Source of the DNA: Rhizobium sp. AC27/96
Lineage (GTDB): Bacteria > Pseudomonadota > Alphaproteobacteria > Rhizobiales > Rhizobiaceae
NCBI RefSeq assembly: GCF_001692325.1
Contig: NZ_LXKN01000002.1
Coordinates: forward strand, 62,001-126,000
DNA: 64,000 bases
Reading direction: 5' to 3'
The translations under genes and the position numbers were made by a program. Under the pieces are notes generated by a model. It worked only from the letters and a program-made list of their open reading frames with translations, made no database searches and had not been told where the DNA came from. How positions within the stretch are numbered: position 1 is the stretch's first letter; every line of letters begins with the position of its first letter. Of the stretch, positions 25,670-34,873 are shown in pieces.

Positions 25670-25935
25670 AGCAATCTCCTTGCGGCCGTCAGCCCCTAAA
25701 ACCAGCAGGCTTCGATACGGGGCCAGATAGTGTTGAGGTAGGATTTCCAAGGGGCCGATGCAAGCAAATTGAGATAGGACGGGGACAACCGGACCCACGA
25801 TAACGGGCATATCAATAATCGACTTGACCGTTTCGACAGCGAGCGCCATGTTCCGCGCACATTTGAACTTAAAATATTCCTGTCCCGAAAAGGCGCAGTG
25901 CTTTTGGGAATCACGCTGCAACGGGCCTGACGATC

Positions 25936-26826
25936 TTGCTGACATCCGCCAATCTCGCCGCCATCCTGCCATTTCCGGATATCGATCCGATTGCCGTTTC
26001 CCTGGGTCCAATTTCGATCCACTGGTACGGGCTCGCCTATGTGGCGGGCATCCTGCTTGGCTGGTTCTATGCGCGCCGTCTGGTCGACAACGGCAAGCTT
26101 TGGCTGAACGACAGCGCTCCGATGACGCGCCAGCATCTGGATGACTTCATCCTCTGGGTGGCGTTCGGCATCGTTCTTGGCGGCCGCATCGGCTACATCC
26201 TGTTCTATGATCTCGATCCGGTCCTTGCCAATCCGATCCGCGCCATCGAGGTCTGGAACGGCGGCATGTCTTTCCATGGCGGCTTGATAGGCACGACCAT
26301 CGCCATGTTCCTGTTCGCAAGACGCAACAATATCCCGGCATGGAGCCTGTTCGATATCGTTGCCGCAGTCGCGCCGATCGGGCTCTTCTTCGGTCGCATC
26401 GCCAATTTCATCAACGGTGAGCTTTGGGGCCGGGTCTCGGATGTTCCCTGGGCGATGGTATTCTGCAGCCCGCATGTGATTGCAGCGCATAATGGCGTCT
26501 GCCCCGCAGGCCCCGATCCGCGCCATCCAAGCCAGCTTTACGAGGCCGGTATCGAAGGCATCATCCTCTTCCTCGTTCTCTTCATTCTCACGCGCTGGGC
26601 CTTCGCGCTCAAGAAGCCCGGCACGGTCAGTGGCATTTTTGTGATTGGCTATGCCTTCTCGCGTATTTTTGTCGAATTCTTCCGTCAACCTGATGAGCAG
26701 CTCGGTTATCTCCTCGGCACGAACTGGCTAACGATGGGAATGGTGCTGTCGCTGCCTATGGTCGCCATCGGCCTTTGGGCCGTGATCCGCGCCCGTCGTC
26801 AGGCGTTAACCGGACAGACGGCTTGA
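25936..26826 (+). CDS. lgt: Prolipoprotein diacylglyceryl transferase
   Basis: 296 residues with seven membrane helices. [20 protein letters not shown] (helix 1), the HGG region [12 protein letters not shown] and the signature [18 protein letters not shown] are conserved, the latter with the Arg/Asn/Glu residues needed for diacylglyceryl transfer from phosphatidylglycerol to the lipobox cysteine. ATG or GTG starts are absent in this frame upstream, so TTG 25936 is the only start that keeps the family's N-terminus ([19 protein letters not shown]). Confidence 0.94.
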   Translation: MLTSANLAAILPFPDIDPIAVSLGPISIHWYGLAYVAGILLGWFYARRLVDNGKLWLNDSAPMTRQHLDDFILWVAFGIVLGGRIGYILFYDLDPVLANPIRAIEVWNGGMSFHGGLIGTTIAMFLFARRNNIPAWSLFDIVAAVAPIGLFFGRIANFINGELWGRVSDVPWAMVFCSPHVIAAHNGVCPAGPDPRHPSQLYEAGIEGIILFLVLFILTRWAFALKKPGTVSGIFVIGYAFSRIFVEFFRQPDEQLGYLLGTNWLTMGMVLSLPMVAIGLWAVIRARRQALTGQTA

Positions 26827-26901
26827 GACGAAGATTGATATCGCATGATGCTTTCGAAAGCCCCCAAGCTTCCCAAGGCCGTGCACTAGCGAAAGCAACG
26901 A

Positions 26902-27999
26902 ATGACGACGGCGCTCGGTGAAAAAATCAAAGCCATCATCCGCACCAACGGGCCACTGAGCATTACGGACTATTTTTCGCTATGTCTCGCCGATCCCGTG
27001 CATGGCTATTACAAAACCCGTGAGCCCTTCGGCCAGTCCGGCGACTTCGTCACCGCTCCCGAAATCAGCCAGCTTTTCGGCGAGATGATCGGCGTCTTCA
27101 TGGTGCATGCGTGGCAGCGCCACGGAACGCCATCCGATGTGCGCCTGGTCGAGATCGGCCCCGGCCGCGGCACGATGATGTCGGATATGCTGCGCGTCAT
27201 CGGCAAGCTGGCGCCGCCACTCTATGACGCCATGAGCATGCATCTGGTGGAAACCAGCATGCGCTTGCAGGAGTTTCAGAGGGAAACCCTCGCGGCACAT
27301 GGCGAAAAGGTCTCCTGGCATACGGATTTCGGCGAAGTACCGGATGGTTTTACCCTGCTCGCCGCCAACGAACTCTTCGACGCCATCCCGATCCGCCAAT
27401 TCGTGCGCACTGCCAATGGCTTTCGCGAGCGCGCGGTTGGGCTCGACATCGATGACGAATTGACCTTCACCGCCGGCGTAGCAACTCTCGATCCTGCGTT
27501 TCTGCCCGAAGGCGGCGCGCCGCCGATCGGCACCATTTTCGAAATCGCGCCCGCCCGCCAGGCTGTCATGACGACGATCTGCGATAGGTTGAAAGCTCAA
27601 GGCGGTACGGCGCTCGCCATCGACTACGGCCATATGACGACGGGCTTTGGCGACACGCTGCAGGCGGTGCGTATGCATGAATATGATCCGCCGCTTGAGC
27701 ATCCGGGCGAAGCGGACCTCACCAGCCATGTCGATTTCCAGCACCTGGCGCAAACGGCGCTCGCATCGGGAACGCATATCAACGGATGCTGTCACCAGGG
27801 AGATTTCCTGGTCGGGCTCGGATTGCTGGAACGAGCGGCAGCGCTCGGCCGTGATCAGGATGCGGCGACGCAGGAGAATATTCGCGCCGCTGTGGAACGA
27901 CTTGCGGGTGCGGGCGAAGGCAAGATGGGAGAGCTCTTCAAGGTGCTGGCCGTCTCGAACCCGGCGATCGACCTCCTGCCCTTTCGTCCCGTCGCCTGA
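26902..27999 (+). CDS. MidA/NDUFAF7-like SAM-dependent methyltransferase
   Basis: 365 residues. DF-type start SITDYFSLCLADPVHGYYKTREPFG, SGDFVTAPEISQLFGE, the SAM-binding LVEIGPGRGTMMSDML and NELFDAIPIRQF are the DUF185/MidA signature. In mitochondria NDUFAF7 dimethylates an arginine of complex I subunit NDUFS2; bacterial members may do the same to NuoD. It lies 75 nt after lgt and precedes pgeF. The start ATG 26902 lacks a strong ribosome site. Confidence 0.9.
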   Translation: MTTALGEKIKAIIRTNGPLSITDYFSLCLADPVHGYYKTREPFGQSGDFVTAPEISQLFGEMIGVFMVHAWQRHGTPSDVRLVEIGPGRGTMMSDMLRVIGKLAPPLYDAMSMHLVETSMRLQEFQRETLAAHGEKVSWHTDFGEVPDGFTLLAANELFDAIPIRQFVRTANGFRERAVGLDIDDELTFTAGVATLDPAFLPEGGAPPIGTIFEIAPARQAVMTTICDRLKAQGGTALAIDYGHMTTGFGDTLQAVRMHEYDPPLEHPGEADLTSHVDFQHLAQTALASGTHINGCCHQGDFLVGLGLLERAAALGRDQDAATQENIRAAVERLAGAGEGKMGELFKVLAVSNPAIDLLPFRPVA

Positions 28000-28130
28000 C
28001 TGACCCTCCATACTGCGGATTGACAGCCCGCGCCGGGCTGGGCCAACATCGCCGCCAAATCGAACTGCTTCGCCGCGGCTGCGTTATCCATCGCACGACA
28101 GGCTAAACCAGACATCAAGGGACGCTCCAG

Positions 28131-28913
28131 TTGCCGAAACCCATTGCAAGCACGCTGCTGAGCGCCGCAGAAGCTACCGGTATTCGCCACGGTTATTTCA
28201 CCCGTGCCGGCGGCGTCTCCGAAGGCCTCTATCGGGGATTGAATGTCGGGCTCGGCTCGCATGACAATCGCGAGCACGTGTTGGAAAACCGCCGTCGCGT
28301 CGCCGATTGGTTCGGCCTGCCGTTGGAACGGCTTGCCACCGTACATCAGGTCCACTCCCCCGATGTCGTCACAGTCGATGAGCATTATAACGGCAATCGC
28401 CCCGAGGCCGATGCGATGGTGACCGCTACACCAGGGATCGCGCTCGGCGTTCTTGCCGCCGATTGCGGCCCCATCCTTTTCGCCGATCCGGACAATCGGG
28501 TCATCGGCGCCGCCCATGCCGGCTGGAAGGGCGCACTGACCGGCGTACTTGAAAACACCATCGACGCCATGGTGGCCCTCGGCGCGAGGCGCGAGGCGAT
28601 TGTTGCTTGCCTCGGCCCCTCCATCAGTCAGGCAAGCTATGAAGTCGGACCGGAATTCGTCGACCGCTTTCTGGCTCACGACCCCGACTACGCCCGATAT
28701 TTTGCACCTTCGGAACGGGCGGGCCACGCAATGTTCAATCTGCCAGCTCTCACCGTCGATCGCCTGCGCAAGGCGGGCGTGACAGCCGAAAGCCTCGATC
28801 TCTGCACCTATCCGGACCCCGACCGCTTCTTCTCCTATCGCCGCACGACACATGCGAAGGAGCCGGACTACGGCCGGCAGATCTCAGCCATCGCCATCGG
28901 GGAGGCAAGCTAA
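28131..28913 (+). CDS. pgeF: Peptidoglycan editing factor PgeF (YfiH/multicopper polyphenol oxidoreductase fold)
   Basis: 260 residues. HGYFTRAGGVSEGLYRGLNV, the metal-site VHQVHSPDV (His), LAADCGPILFAD (Cys) and AAHAGWKGAL (His) are diagnostic. The purine-nucleoside-phosphorylase-like fold uses Cys and His residues to bind Zn/Cu; PgeF removes wrongly incorporated Ser from the muropeptide stem. Start is TTG 28131 with AAGGGA 8-13 nt upstream; no ATG lies nearby. It is 2 nt before the M24 gene, so probably co-transcribed. Confidence 0.92.
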   Translation: MPKPIASTLLSAAEATGIRHGYFTRAGGVSEGLYRGLNVGLGSHDNREHVLENRRRVADWFGLPLERLATVHQVHSPDVVTVDEHYNGNRPEADAMVTATPGIALGVLAADCGPILFADPDNRVIGAAHAGWKGALTGVLENTIDAMVALGARREAIVACLGPSISQASYEVGPEFVDRFLAHDPDYARYFAPSERAGHAMFNLPALTVDRLRKAGVTAESLDLCTYPDPDRFFSYRRTTHAKEPDYGRQISAIAIGEAS

Positions 28914-28914
28914 T

Positions 28915-30066
28915 ATGGCTCTGCATTTCGAACGCAGCGAATTTGACGCACGCCTGGCTCGGCTGCTTGCCAGGATGCAGGAGGAGAAGCTCGATGCCAT
29001 GCTGCTGTTCGCGCAGGAGAGCATGTACTGGCTGACCGGCTATGACACCTTCGGCTATTGCTTCTTCCAGACGCTGGTGGTCAAGGCCGATGGATCGATG
29101 ACGCTTCTGACGCGCTCCGCCGACCTGCGTCAGGCTCAGCTCACTTCAGTCATTACCGACATTCACATCTGGGTCGATCGCCTCAACGCCGATCCGACAC
29201 TCGACCTCAAGGAATTGCTTGCCGATCTGGATCTTCTCGGCACCCGCATCGGCGTGGAATACGACACCCATGGCATGACAGGCCGCATCGCCCGCCTGCT
29301 CGACCATCAGCTCGCCAGCTTCGGCCAGATCGTCGACGCCTCCTATCTCATCAGCCGCTTGCGCCTGACCAAGAGCACGGCGGAGATCGCCCATATCGAG
29401 CGCGCAGCCGCTCTTGCTGACGATGCGCTCGATGCCGCTCTGTCCCTGATCAAGCCGGGCGCGGATGAGGCAGATATTTTGGCTGCCATGCAGGGCGCGG
29501 TCTTCTCCGGCGGCGGCGACTATCCCGCCAACGAATTCATCATCGGCTCCGGCGCGGAGGCTTTGCTCTGCCGCTACAAGTCAGGCCGGCGCAAACTCGA
29601 TGCTGAAGATCAACTGACGCTCGAATGGGCCGGCGTCGACGCTCATTATCATGCCGCGATGATGCGAACGGTCGTCATCGGCACCGCCAGCCATCGCCAC
29701 CGCGAACTTTACAGCGCTTGCCTGGAAACGCTGCAGGCGATCGAAACGATCCTGAAACCTGGCCACACCTTCGGCGATGTTTTCGATATGCATGCGAAAA
29801 TCATGGATGAGCGCGGCCTTGCCCGACACCGGCTGAACGCCTGCGGCTATTCGCTCGGCGCACGCTTTTCACCCTCATGGATGGAGCACGAAATGTTCCA
29901 CATGGGCAATCCGCAGGAGATCGAGGAGAACATGTCGCTCTTCGTCCATATGATCATCATGGACTCCGACAGCGGCACCGCCATGACCCTCGGGCAAACC
30001 TATCTGACGACCTCGCAAGGCCCCAAGGCGCTCTCCCGCCACCCGCTCGAATTTCTTAACCGTTAG
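28915..30066 (+). CDS. M24 (Xaa-Pro peptidase/creatinase)-fold protein without the metal ligands
   Basis: 383 residues. The N-terminal creatinase_N domain (about 1-155; LLFAQESMYWLTGYDTFGY) and the C-terminal pita-bread fold are both recognisable. The metal-binding positions are changed. Where M24 peptidases have DxG, then DxTR, GH and EP, this protein has LEWAG (Glu for Asp), AMMRT (Ala for Asp), GYSLG (Tyr for His) and VHMII (no Glu). Creatinase and ectoine hydrolase-type members work without metal, so an amidinohydrolase-like or other non-peptidase activity is more likely. GGAGGCAAG precedes the ATG; 2 nt after pgeF. Confidence 0.8.
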   Translation: MALHFERSEFDARLARLLARMQEEKLDAMLLFAQESMYWLTGYDTFGYCFFQTLVVKADGSMTLLTRSADLRQAQLTSVITDIHIWVDRLNADPTLDLKELLADLDLLGTRIGVEYDTHGMTGRIARLLDHQLASFGQIVDASYLISRLRLTKSTAEIAHIERAAALADDALDAALSLIKPGADEADILAAMQGAVFSGGGDYPANEFIIGSGAEALLCRYKSGRRKLDAEDQLTLEWAGVDAHYHAAMMRTVVIGTASHRHRELYSACLETLQAIETILKPGHTFGDVFDMHAKIMDERGLARHRLNACGYSLGARFSPSWMEHEMFHMGNPQEIEENMSLFVHMIIMDSDSGTAMTLGQTYLTTSQGPKALSRHPLEFLNR

Positions 30067-30121
30067 TGGCGTAAAATAGCGATCCTGAACGGAGAGACCG
30101 TCAAGAGAAGGGATCGCGCAA

Positions 30122-30988
30122 ATGGGACTGGTCAGGACAACCTTGATTGTCGCCGGCTTTTGCCTCGCGCTCTCCGCCTGCAACACGACGGACGCCTTGA
30201 CGCCACCCGAGGCGATCGGCGATGTCAGCTCCAGCCCGGTCACTCAACGGGATGTCGAGCGGATGGCCACCGCGCCGCAGCGCCGGCAGACTTATCCGGG
30301 GACACAGGACAGCTACGGCTATCAACAACAGACCTCCCAGCAGGCATATCAGTCGCAAAGCTATGGTGGCGGCGGCTCGCTGGACGATCAGGCATCAGCG
30401 CTGAAGTCGAACGGCACCAATCCCTATGCTTCGCGTCCGCTTGACGATGGCCGCACGGCATCGATCGCCCCGGCCGATCCGCAGACATCGCAATCCGACG
30501 AGCAGCGCGAGGCCGACCGCCGGCTTTCGGACGATCCGCCACCGCAGCAGCAAGCGGCCGACGATCAGCAGCAGCCGGACCAACAGCAGGCATCGCTGCC
30601 GCCGGCCACAGCGGCAACTGGCGGCAACAGCATCCGTTTTCTGCCGATCATCGGCGCGCCCGTGCAGGCCGTTACACCGCTATCGCGTCAACTTGGCTCC
30701 GATGCCCGCTCGCTTGGCCTCACAATCAAGAGTTCCAGCGATGCCAGCGCCAACTACATCCTGAAGGGCTATCTTGCCGCCTTCGAAGATGGGCCGCAGA
30801 TCTCGGTGACCTATGTCTGGGATGTGCTTGATAATGCTGGCAATCGCGTGCACCGGATCCAGGGAGCGGAAAGTGCGCCGCTGAAGCGCGGCGATCCCTG
30901 GACGGCCGTTCCGCCGGCCGTCATGCAGAAAATCGCCACCAAAACCATGTCGGAATTCAATTCCTGGCGCAATTCCAACGGTGGATAG
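30122..30988 (+). CDS. Lipoprotein with a Gln-rich linker
   Basis: 288 residues. Type II signal peptide with lipobox LSAC (Cys20), so it becomes lipid-anchored after Lgt and Lsp action (lgt lies 4 kb upstream). A long disordered segment rich in Gln, Ser and Pro (about 45-165) leads to a globular C-terminal domain (about 170-285; IIGAPVQAVTPLSRQLGSDA, ILKGYLAAFEDGPQISVTYVWDVLD). I do not recognise the domain with confidence; it resembles LPS- or envelope-associated lipoproteins in Rhizobiales. Likely in the periplasm. Stands alone before prs. Confidence 0.75.
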   Translation: MGLVRTTLIVAGFCLALSACNTTDALTPPEAIGDVSSSPVTQRDVERMATAPQRRQTYPGTQDSYGYQQQTSQQAYQSQSYGGGGSLDDQASALKSNGTNPYASRPLDDGRTASIAPADPQTSQSDEQREADRRLSDDPPPQQQAADDQQQPDQQQASLPPATAATGGNSIRFLPIIGAPVQAVTPLSRQLGSDARSLGLTIKSSSDASANYILKGYLAAFEDGPQISVTYVWDVLDNAGNRVHRIQGAESAPLKRGDPWTAVPPAVMQKIATKTMSEFNSWRNSNGG

Positions 30989-31094
30989 CCACAAGCTTTT
31001 CATAAATATGAAAGGTATCGCACCCTTCCCCCCTTGCATTCGAGAGCAAGGCGGTTAAAAGCGCGGCTATCAGGTTGGTAACAGGCGGGCCAAG

Positions 31095-32027
31095 ATGAAG
31101 GTTTTCGCAGGGAATTCGAACAGGCATCTTGCCGAAGCGATCTGCAATTATCTCAACGTTCCCTTAGGCAAGGCCAGTGTCAGGCGTTTTGCGGACCAGG
31201 AAATCTTCGTTGAAATCCAGGAGAACGTCCGCGGCGAAGATGTGTTCTTGGTCCAGCCGACATCGTTTCCGACCAACGATCATCTGATGGAACTGCTGAT
31301 CATGATCGATGCGATGCGCCGCTCCTCGGCGCGCCGCATCACCGCAGTCATCCCCTATTTCGGTTATGCCCGCCAGGATCGCCGCGCTTCCGGGCGCACA
31401 CCGATCTCGGCCAAGCTGGTGGCCAATCTCATCACCGAGGCTGGCGCCGACCGCGTTCTCACGCTTGACCTGCATGCGGGCCAGATCCAGGGCTTCTTCG
31501 ATATCCCCACGGACAATCTCTACGCGCTGCCGATCCTCACCCGTGACATCAAGGCCAATTACGATATCAGCAACGTCATGGTTGTTTCACCGGACGTCGG
31601 CGGTGTCGTACGCGCCCGCGCTCTTGCCAAACGCCTCGACTGTCTGTTGGCGATCGTGGACAAGCGCCGCGACCGCCCGGGCGAATCCGAAGTGATGAAC
31701 ATCATCGGTGACGTCGAAGGAAAAGACTGCCTGCTGATTGACGACATCGTCGATTCCGGCGGCACGCTCTGCAACGCGGCCGACGCCCTGCTCGCAAAGG
31801 GCGCGGCAAGCGTCACCGCCTATATCACCCACGGCGTGCTCTCCGGCGGTGCCGTGACGCGTGTCGCAAATTCCAAGCTGAAGGAACTGGTGATCACCGA
31901 TTCCATTCAGCCGACGACGGCGGTGCAGTCGGCCCCCAATATCCGCGTCATCAGCACGGCCAGCCTCATCGGCGAAGCCATCAACCGCACCAGCCAGGAA
32001 GCTTCGGTTTCGAGCCTCTTCGACTGA
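31095..32027 (+). CDS. prs: Ribose-phosphate pyrophosphokinase
   Basis: 310 residues. [16 protein letters not shown], the flexible loop [20 protein letters not shown], the signature [18 protein letters not shown] and the PRPP-binding loop [12 protein letters not shown] are all intact. It makes PRPP from ATP and ribose 5-phosphate for nucleotide, His and Trp synthesis. Length matches class I enzymes. Located 106 nt after the lipoprotein gene; convergent with the MFS gene. Confidence 0.97.
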   Translation: MKVFAGNSNRHLAEAICNYLNVPLGKASVRRFADQEIFVEIQENVRGEDVFLVQPTSFPTNDHLMELLIMIDAMRRSSARRITAVIPYFGYARQDRRASGRTPISAKLVANLITEAGADRVLTLDLHAGQIQGFFDIPTDNLYALPILTRDIKANYDISNVMVVSPDVGGVVRARALAKRLDCLLAIVDKRRDRPGESEVMNIIGDVEGKDCLLIDDIVDSGGTLCNAADALLAKGAASVTAYITHGVLSGGAVTRVANSKLKELVITDSIQPTTAVQSAPNIRVISTASLIGEAINRTSQEASVSSLFD

Positions 32028-32043
32028 GATCGCTCACCTCTCG

Positions 32044-33279
32044 TCAGACGACCCTTGCCCTGGACGGATGCGTCTGTCTCCAGGCCAGCAGGCCAATACC
32101 GATGAGACCGGAGATCACGACAGCAGCCCCTGCCCCCATGATCGAAGGACCGATGCCGAACCAGGCAAACAGGGTCGGCGACATCAGGTAAGCCAGGAAA
32201 AGTCCTGTAAAGATCGCGCACATCATCAGACGATAAACCTGCCCGAGACGATGCGGTTCGCTGCGTGTCTGCATCAGATGCAGCATGGCGAGATTCTCGA
32301 AAGGTCCGTTGATCGCAGCAAAGCACGCGACGGCCATCAGCCAAATCCGGTCGTGCATCAGCGGCAGCAGGAAAACCCCAGAACCGAAAATGAGCTTGGC
32401 GGCGATAATCCAGACAACGGGCTGGCGCGGTTTGATGTTGCTGAGAATAAGATTGGTCGCAACATTGCCAACGCCGTAGGCGGTCATCATCAGGCTGTAA
32501 TCCGTCAGGGGATCGGCGCTGGTTTCGCGCAGATGCAGGATCATCCCGAGCAGGATTCCCATTGCCCAGGCGATGTTTCCCATCAGGTTGGTGAACAAGC
32601 CATAGAGGATGGCCGCGTGGCCCCGCGCCACCCGCCATCCGCCGAGAACGCCGTCCACTACGGCAGCCATTCCGGAGAAATCACGCCGCCGCGGCGCAGC
32701 GGGAAGCCTTGCCACCGCCAGCCATACCGCAAGCGCCGACAGCAGGAAGGTGGCCGCCGTCACCGCAAAGAATTGCGATTTCGGCAGGAAGCCGTTGACG
32801 ATGGCAATCAGGCTCGGGCCGAGGATGCGTGCCATGCGTCGCGTCGCGTCGAACAGGCCGTTGGTTGCGTGACGAACGTCCGGGTCGACGGCAATCGTCG
32901 GCAGCGTCGCCTGCAGTGACGGATCGAATGTCGATGTCAGCAACGCGATGCATGCCGCAAGCACCATCAGAAGCGGCAGGCTCATCAGATGCAGAAGACC
33001 GGCAAGTGACAGCATCAGCAACAGGATGGCGCGCAGCAGATCGGCCATGATCATCGTCGTGCTGTGACGCCACCGATCCGTGACGATGCCGGCAAAAAGA
33101 CTGCCGAACAGGAGCGTGCCGGACTGCAGCGCGGACACATATCCCGCATCCCTGCCGATAAAGTCCGCCGCGATCCAGACGACTGCGACCATGTAGAATT
33201 CGGAACCCGTGGCCGCCAGTACCTGACCGGCCCAAAGGAGAGAGATCGAGCGCTGGCTCAACGGCCTCAGGACAAACAT
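32044..33279 (-). CDS. MFS transporter (MFS_3/EntS-like)
   Basis: 411 residues, 12 predicted helices. The order of helices and TPSL-type N-terminal half (SLLWAGQVLAATGSEFYMVAV) with LFAGIVTDRWRHSTTMI as the cytoplasmic loop 2 suggest the MFS_3 exporter group that includes enterobactin exporter-like proteins. Substrate unknown. Only 25 nt separate it from the stop of the upstream exported-protein gene, suggesting a shared transcript. Convergent with prs, with 16 nt between the stops. Confidence 0.85.
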   Translation of the reverse strand: MFVLRPLSQRSISLLWAGQVLAATGSEFYMVAVVWIAADFIGRDAGYVSALQSGTLLFGSLFAGIVTDRWRHSTTMIMADLLRAILLLMLSLAGLLHLMSLPLLMVLAACIALLTSTFDPSLQATLPTIAVDPDVRHATNGLFDATRRMARILGPSLIAIVNGFLPKSQFFAVTAATFLLSALAVWLAVARLPAAPRRRDFSGMAAVVDGVLGGWRVARGHAAILYGLFTNLMGNIAWAMGILLGMILHLRETSADPLTDYSLMMTAYGVGNVATNLILSNIKPRQPVVWIIAAKLIFGSGVFLLPLMHDRIWLMAVACFAAINGPFENLAMLHLMQTRSEPHRLGQVYRLMMCAIFTGLFLAYLMSPTLFAWFGIGPSIMGAGAAVVISGLIGIGLLAWRQTHPSRARVV

Positions 33280-33304
33280 GATCGCATTCTGATTTCTGAT
33301 TGAT

Positions 33305-34765
33305 TTACTTCATGACCTGACCGTTGACCGTCACGCCACCGGCATCGGTAAGCTCGATGTCCCAGCGCGAGCGCCCATCCGCATCGGTCTTGGCGAAGCC
33401 CTTGGCCATCATCAGGCCGAAGGAGAGCTGAGAAAGATCGGGCTTCGTCTTGGCAGACTCCTGCACGGCGGCAATCGTCTTGTCGAGATCACGGGCCAGC
33501 ACCGTCATCTTCATCGAGACGCGGTCCTTCTCGTTCAGCCAGCCACGCATGCTGCCGGTAGCCTCGATATCATAGAGACCTGAGACGGCGCTGATCTTCG
33601 GAAAGTTGATCGACACCGTGCCATCCGGGAACATGGCCTGCTGCAATTTCTCGTCGAGGGCGGCATCGCTTTCCGGCTTGTTCAAGTCGGTCTGCTGCAG
33701 GATCTCCATCAGGGCGGAAAAGTTCAGGTTCGGCACCTGTATCTGAAAATCCGCCGCATCCGGAATGAAGGCGATATAGTCTTCAGGCACCAGACCGGTG
33801 GCCAGGGTGAGCTTTTCGGCATTCAATCCGAAATCGGCGCTCATCGCATTGGTCGGCCCGGCGATCTTGAAGAAATAACCCAGCTTCTGCAGACCGCCAT
33901 CGCCGAACGGCGACGTCACCGAAATGTCCTTGGCGGAGATGGACTCCTCGAAGGAGCCGGCGATTGGCATGGCATCCATCAGCAGCGCCTTGAGCGCCGT
34001 GGCGTCCGGATCGGAAAGGGTCTTCTGGTCCTTGTGCTCGGAAACGAAGTGCAGCAGGGAATTCACCGCCTTCAACGGCAGCTTGGTCGCGCCGGCATTG
34101 AAGTCGATCGCCGCAACCTTGATTTCGCCGAGCGTCGTGTCGTCGGACGAGATCTTGTCGTAGAGCGATTGCAGACTGCCGCTCATCTTGACGTCGAGCC
34201 GGCCCGGTTCGCCGCTATCGGCGGATGATAGAGTGTAACCGACGCTATCGACCGTGGCGTCGTTTTTCTGGACACCGCTATTCTCGTCGCTGGTCTTCGT
34301 GGTGAAGGTGATACCGCTGCCCTTCATATCCATCGAACGCAGGTAATGAAGCGCGGGATCGAAGACACCCTGGAAATTCGATGAAGCCAGGGCATAGCGA
34401 AATTCCATGTCAGCGGCGCTGCCAGGCTTCGAATGTGCCGTGATATCGAAAGCATTGTTGCCTTCGATATTCCAGAGGCCGCTATCTTGCGGCATTGCCA
34501 GCATGGTCAGCGGCCTCAGTCCGCTGATATCGAAGCCGCTGACATCCAGCTTGTCGAACAATGTCCGCAGATCATAAGTGACCTCATAATGCGAACTGAC
34601 CGGCTTTACCGAAATTGCGCCGCCCTTGGCGATATCGTCAGGCAAAAAATAGGTCAGATTGCCAAACAGATCCTTTGCACCCTGTTCGCTGACTTCAGCC
34701 GCCTGCGTAGCACCGGCCACACCTGCAGCAAGAACAGCTGCCACGGCAACCGCTTTGAAACGCAT
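33305..34765 (-). CDS. Exported protein of unknown function, member 2 of a tandem pair
   Basis: 486 residues. Signal peptide (MRFKAVAVAAVLAAGVAGAT, cleavage after QAA). Mature part is all-beta, with alternating short strands and repeated IxF/DIEATG-type segments. It aligns along most of its length with the protein of the next gene: SEQGAKDLFGNLTYFL versus NEQGANDLRDILTHSL near the start; MFPDGTVSINFPKISAVSGLYDIEATG versus MFPSGYGTLEFPKISATSGVYDLEVSG, and GLMMAKGFAKTDADGRSRWDI versus LLAAKGFAKTDPDGRLRWDV at the end. DUF2125 or an AsmA-like relation is possible but not certain. Confidence 0.75.
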   Translation of the reverse strand: MRFKAVAVAAVLAAGVAGATQAAEVSEQGAKDLFGNLTYFLPDDIAKGGAISVKPVSSHYEVTYDLRTLFDKLDVSGFDISGLRPLTMLAMPQDSGLWNIEGNNAFDITAHSKPGSAADMEFRYALASSNFQGVFDPALHYLRSMDMKGSGITFTTKTSDENSGVQKNDATVDSVGYTLSSADSGEPGRLDVKMSGSLQSLYDKISSDDTTLGEIKVAAIDFNAGATKLPLKAVNSLLHFVSEHKDQKTLSDPDATALKALLMDAMPIAGSFEESISAKDISVTSPFGDGGLQKLGYFFKIAGPTNAMSADFGLNAEKLTLATGLVPEDYIAFIPDAADFQIQVPNLNFSALMEILQQTDLNKPESDAALDEKLQQAMFPDGTVSINFPKISAVSGLYDIEATGSMRGWLNEKDRVSMKMTVLARDLDKTIAAVQESAKTKPDLSQLSFGLMMAKGFAKTDADGRSRWDIELTDAGGVTVNGQVMK

Positions 34766-34800
34766 AATTCACCCCCCAAATACCTGGAAAAAATGTGAAA

Positions 34801-34827
34801 TTCGAGAGGGCCGATTCGCCTCTCGAA
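34801..34827. repeat. Inverted repeat between the tandem exported-protein genes
   Basis: TTCGAGAGG pairs with CCTCTCGAA around a 9-nt loop. On the minus strand the arm is followed by TTTCACATTTTTT, so it may act as a partial terminator that lowers expression of the second paralogue and MFS gene, or as an mRNA stabiliser. Confidence 0.55.
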
Positions 34828-34873
34828 CGAAACTCTATCAATGCAGCGGGACATCCCGCGCTCTCATGCCCTA

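Noticed and set aside
25670..26011. N-terminal extension of the UbiK frame.
   Set aside because: The extension runs into the lgt gene and its composition does not match the UbiK family; the AGGAGATTGCT site fixes the start at 25669.
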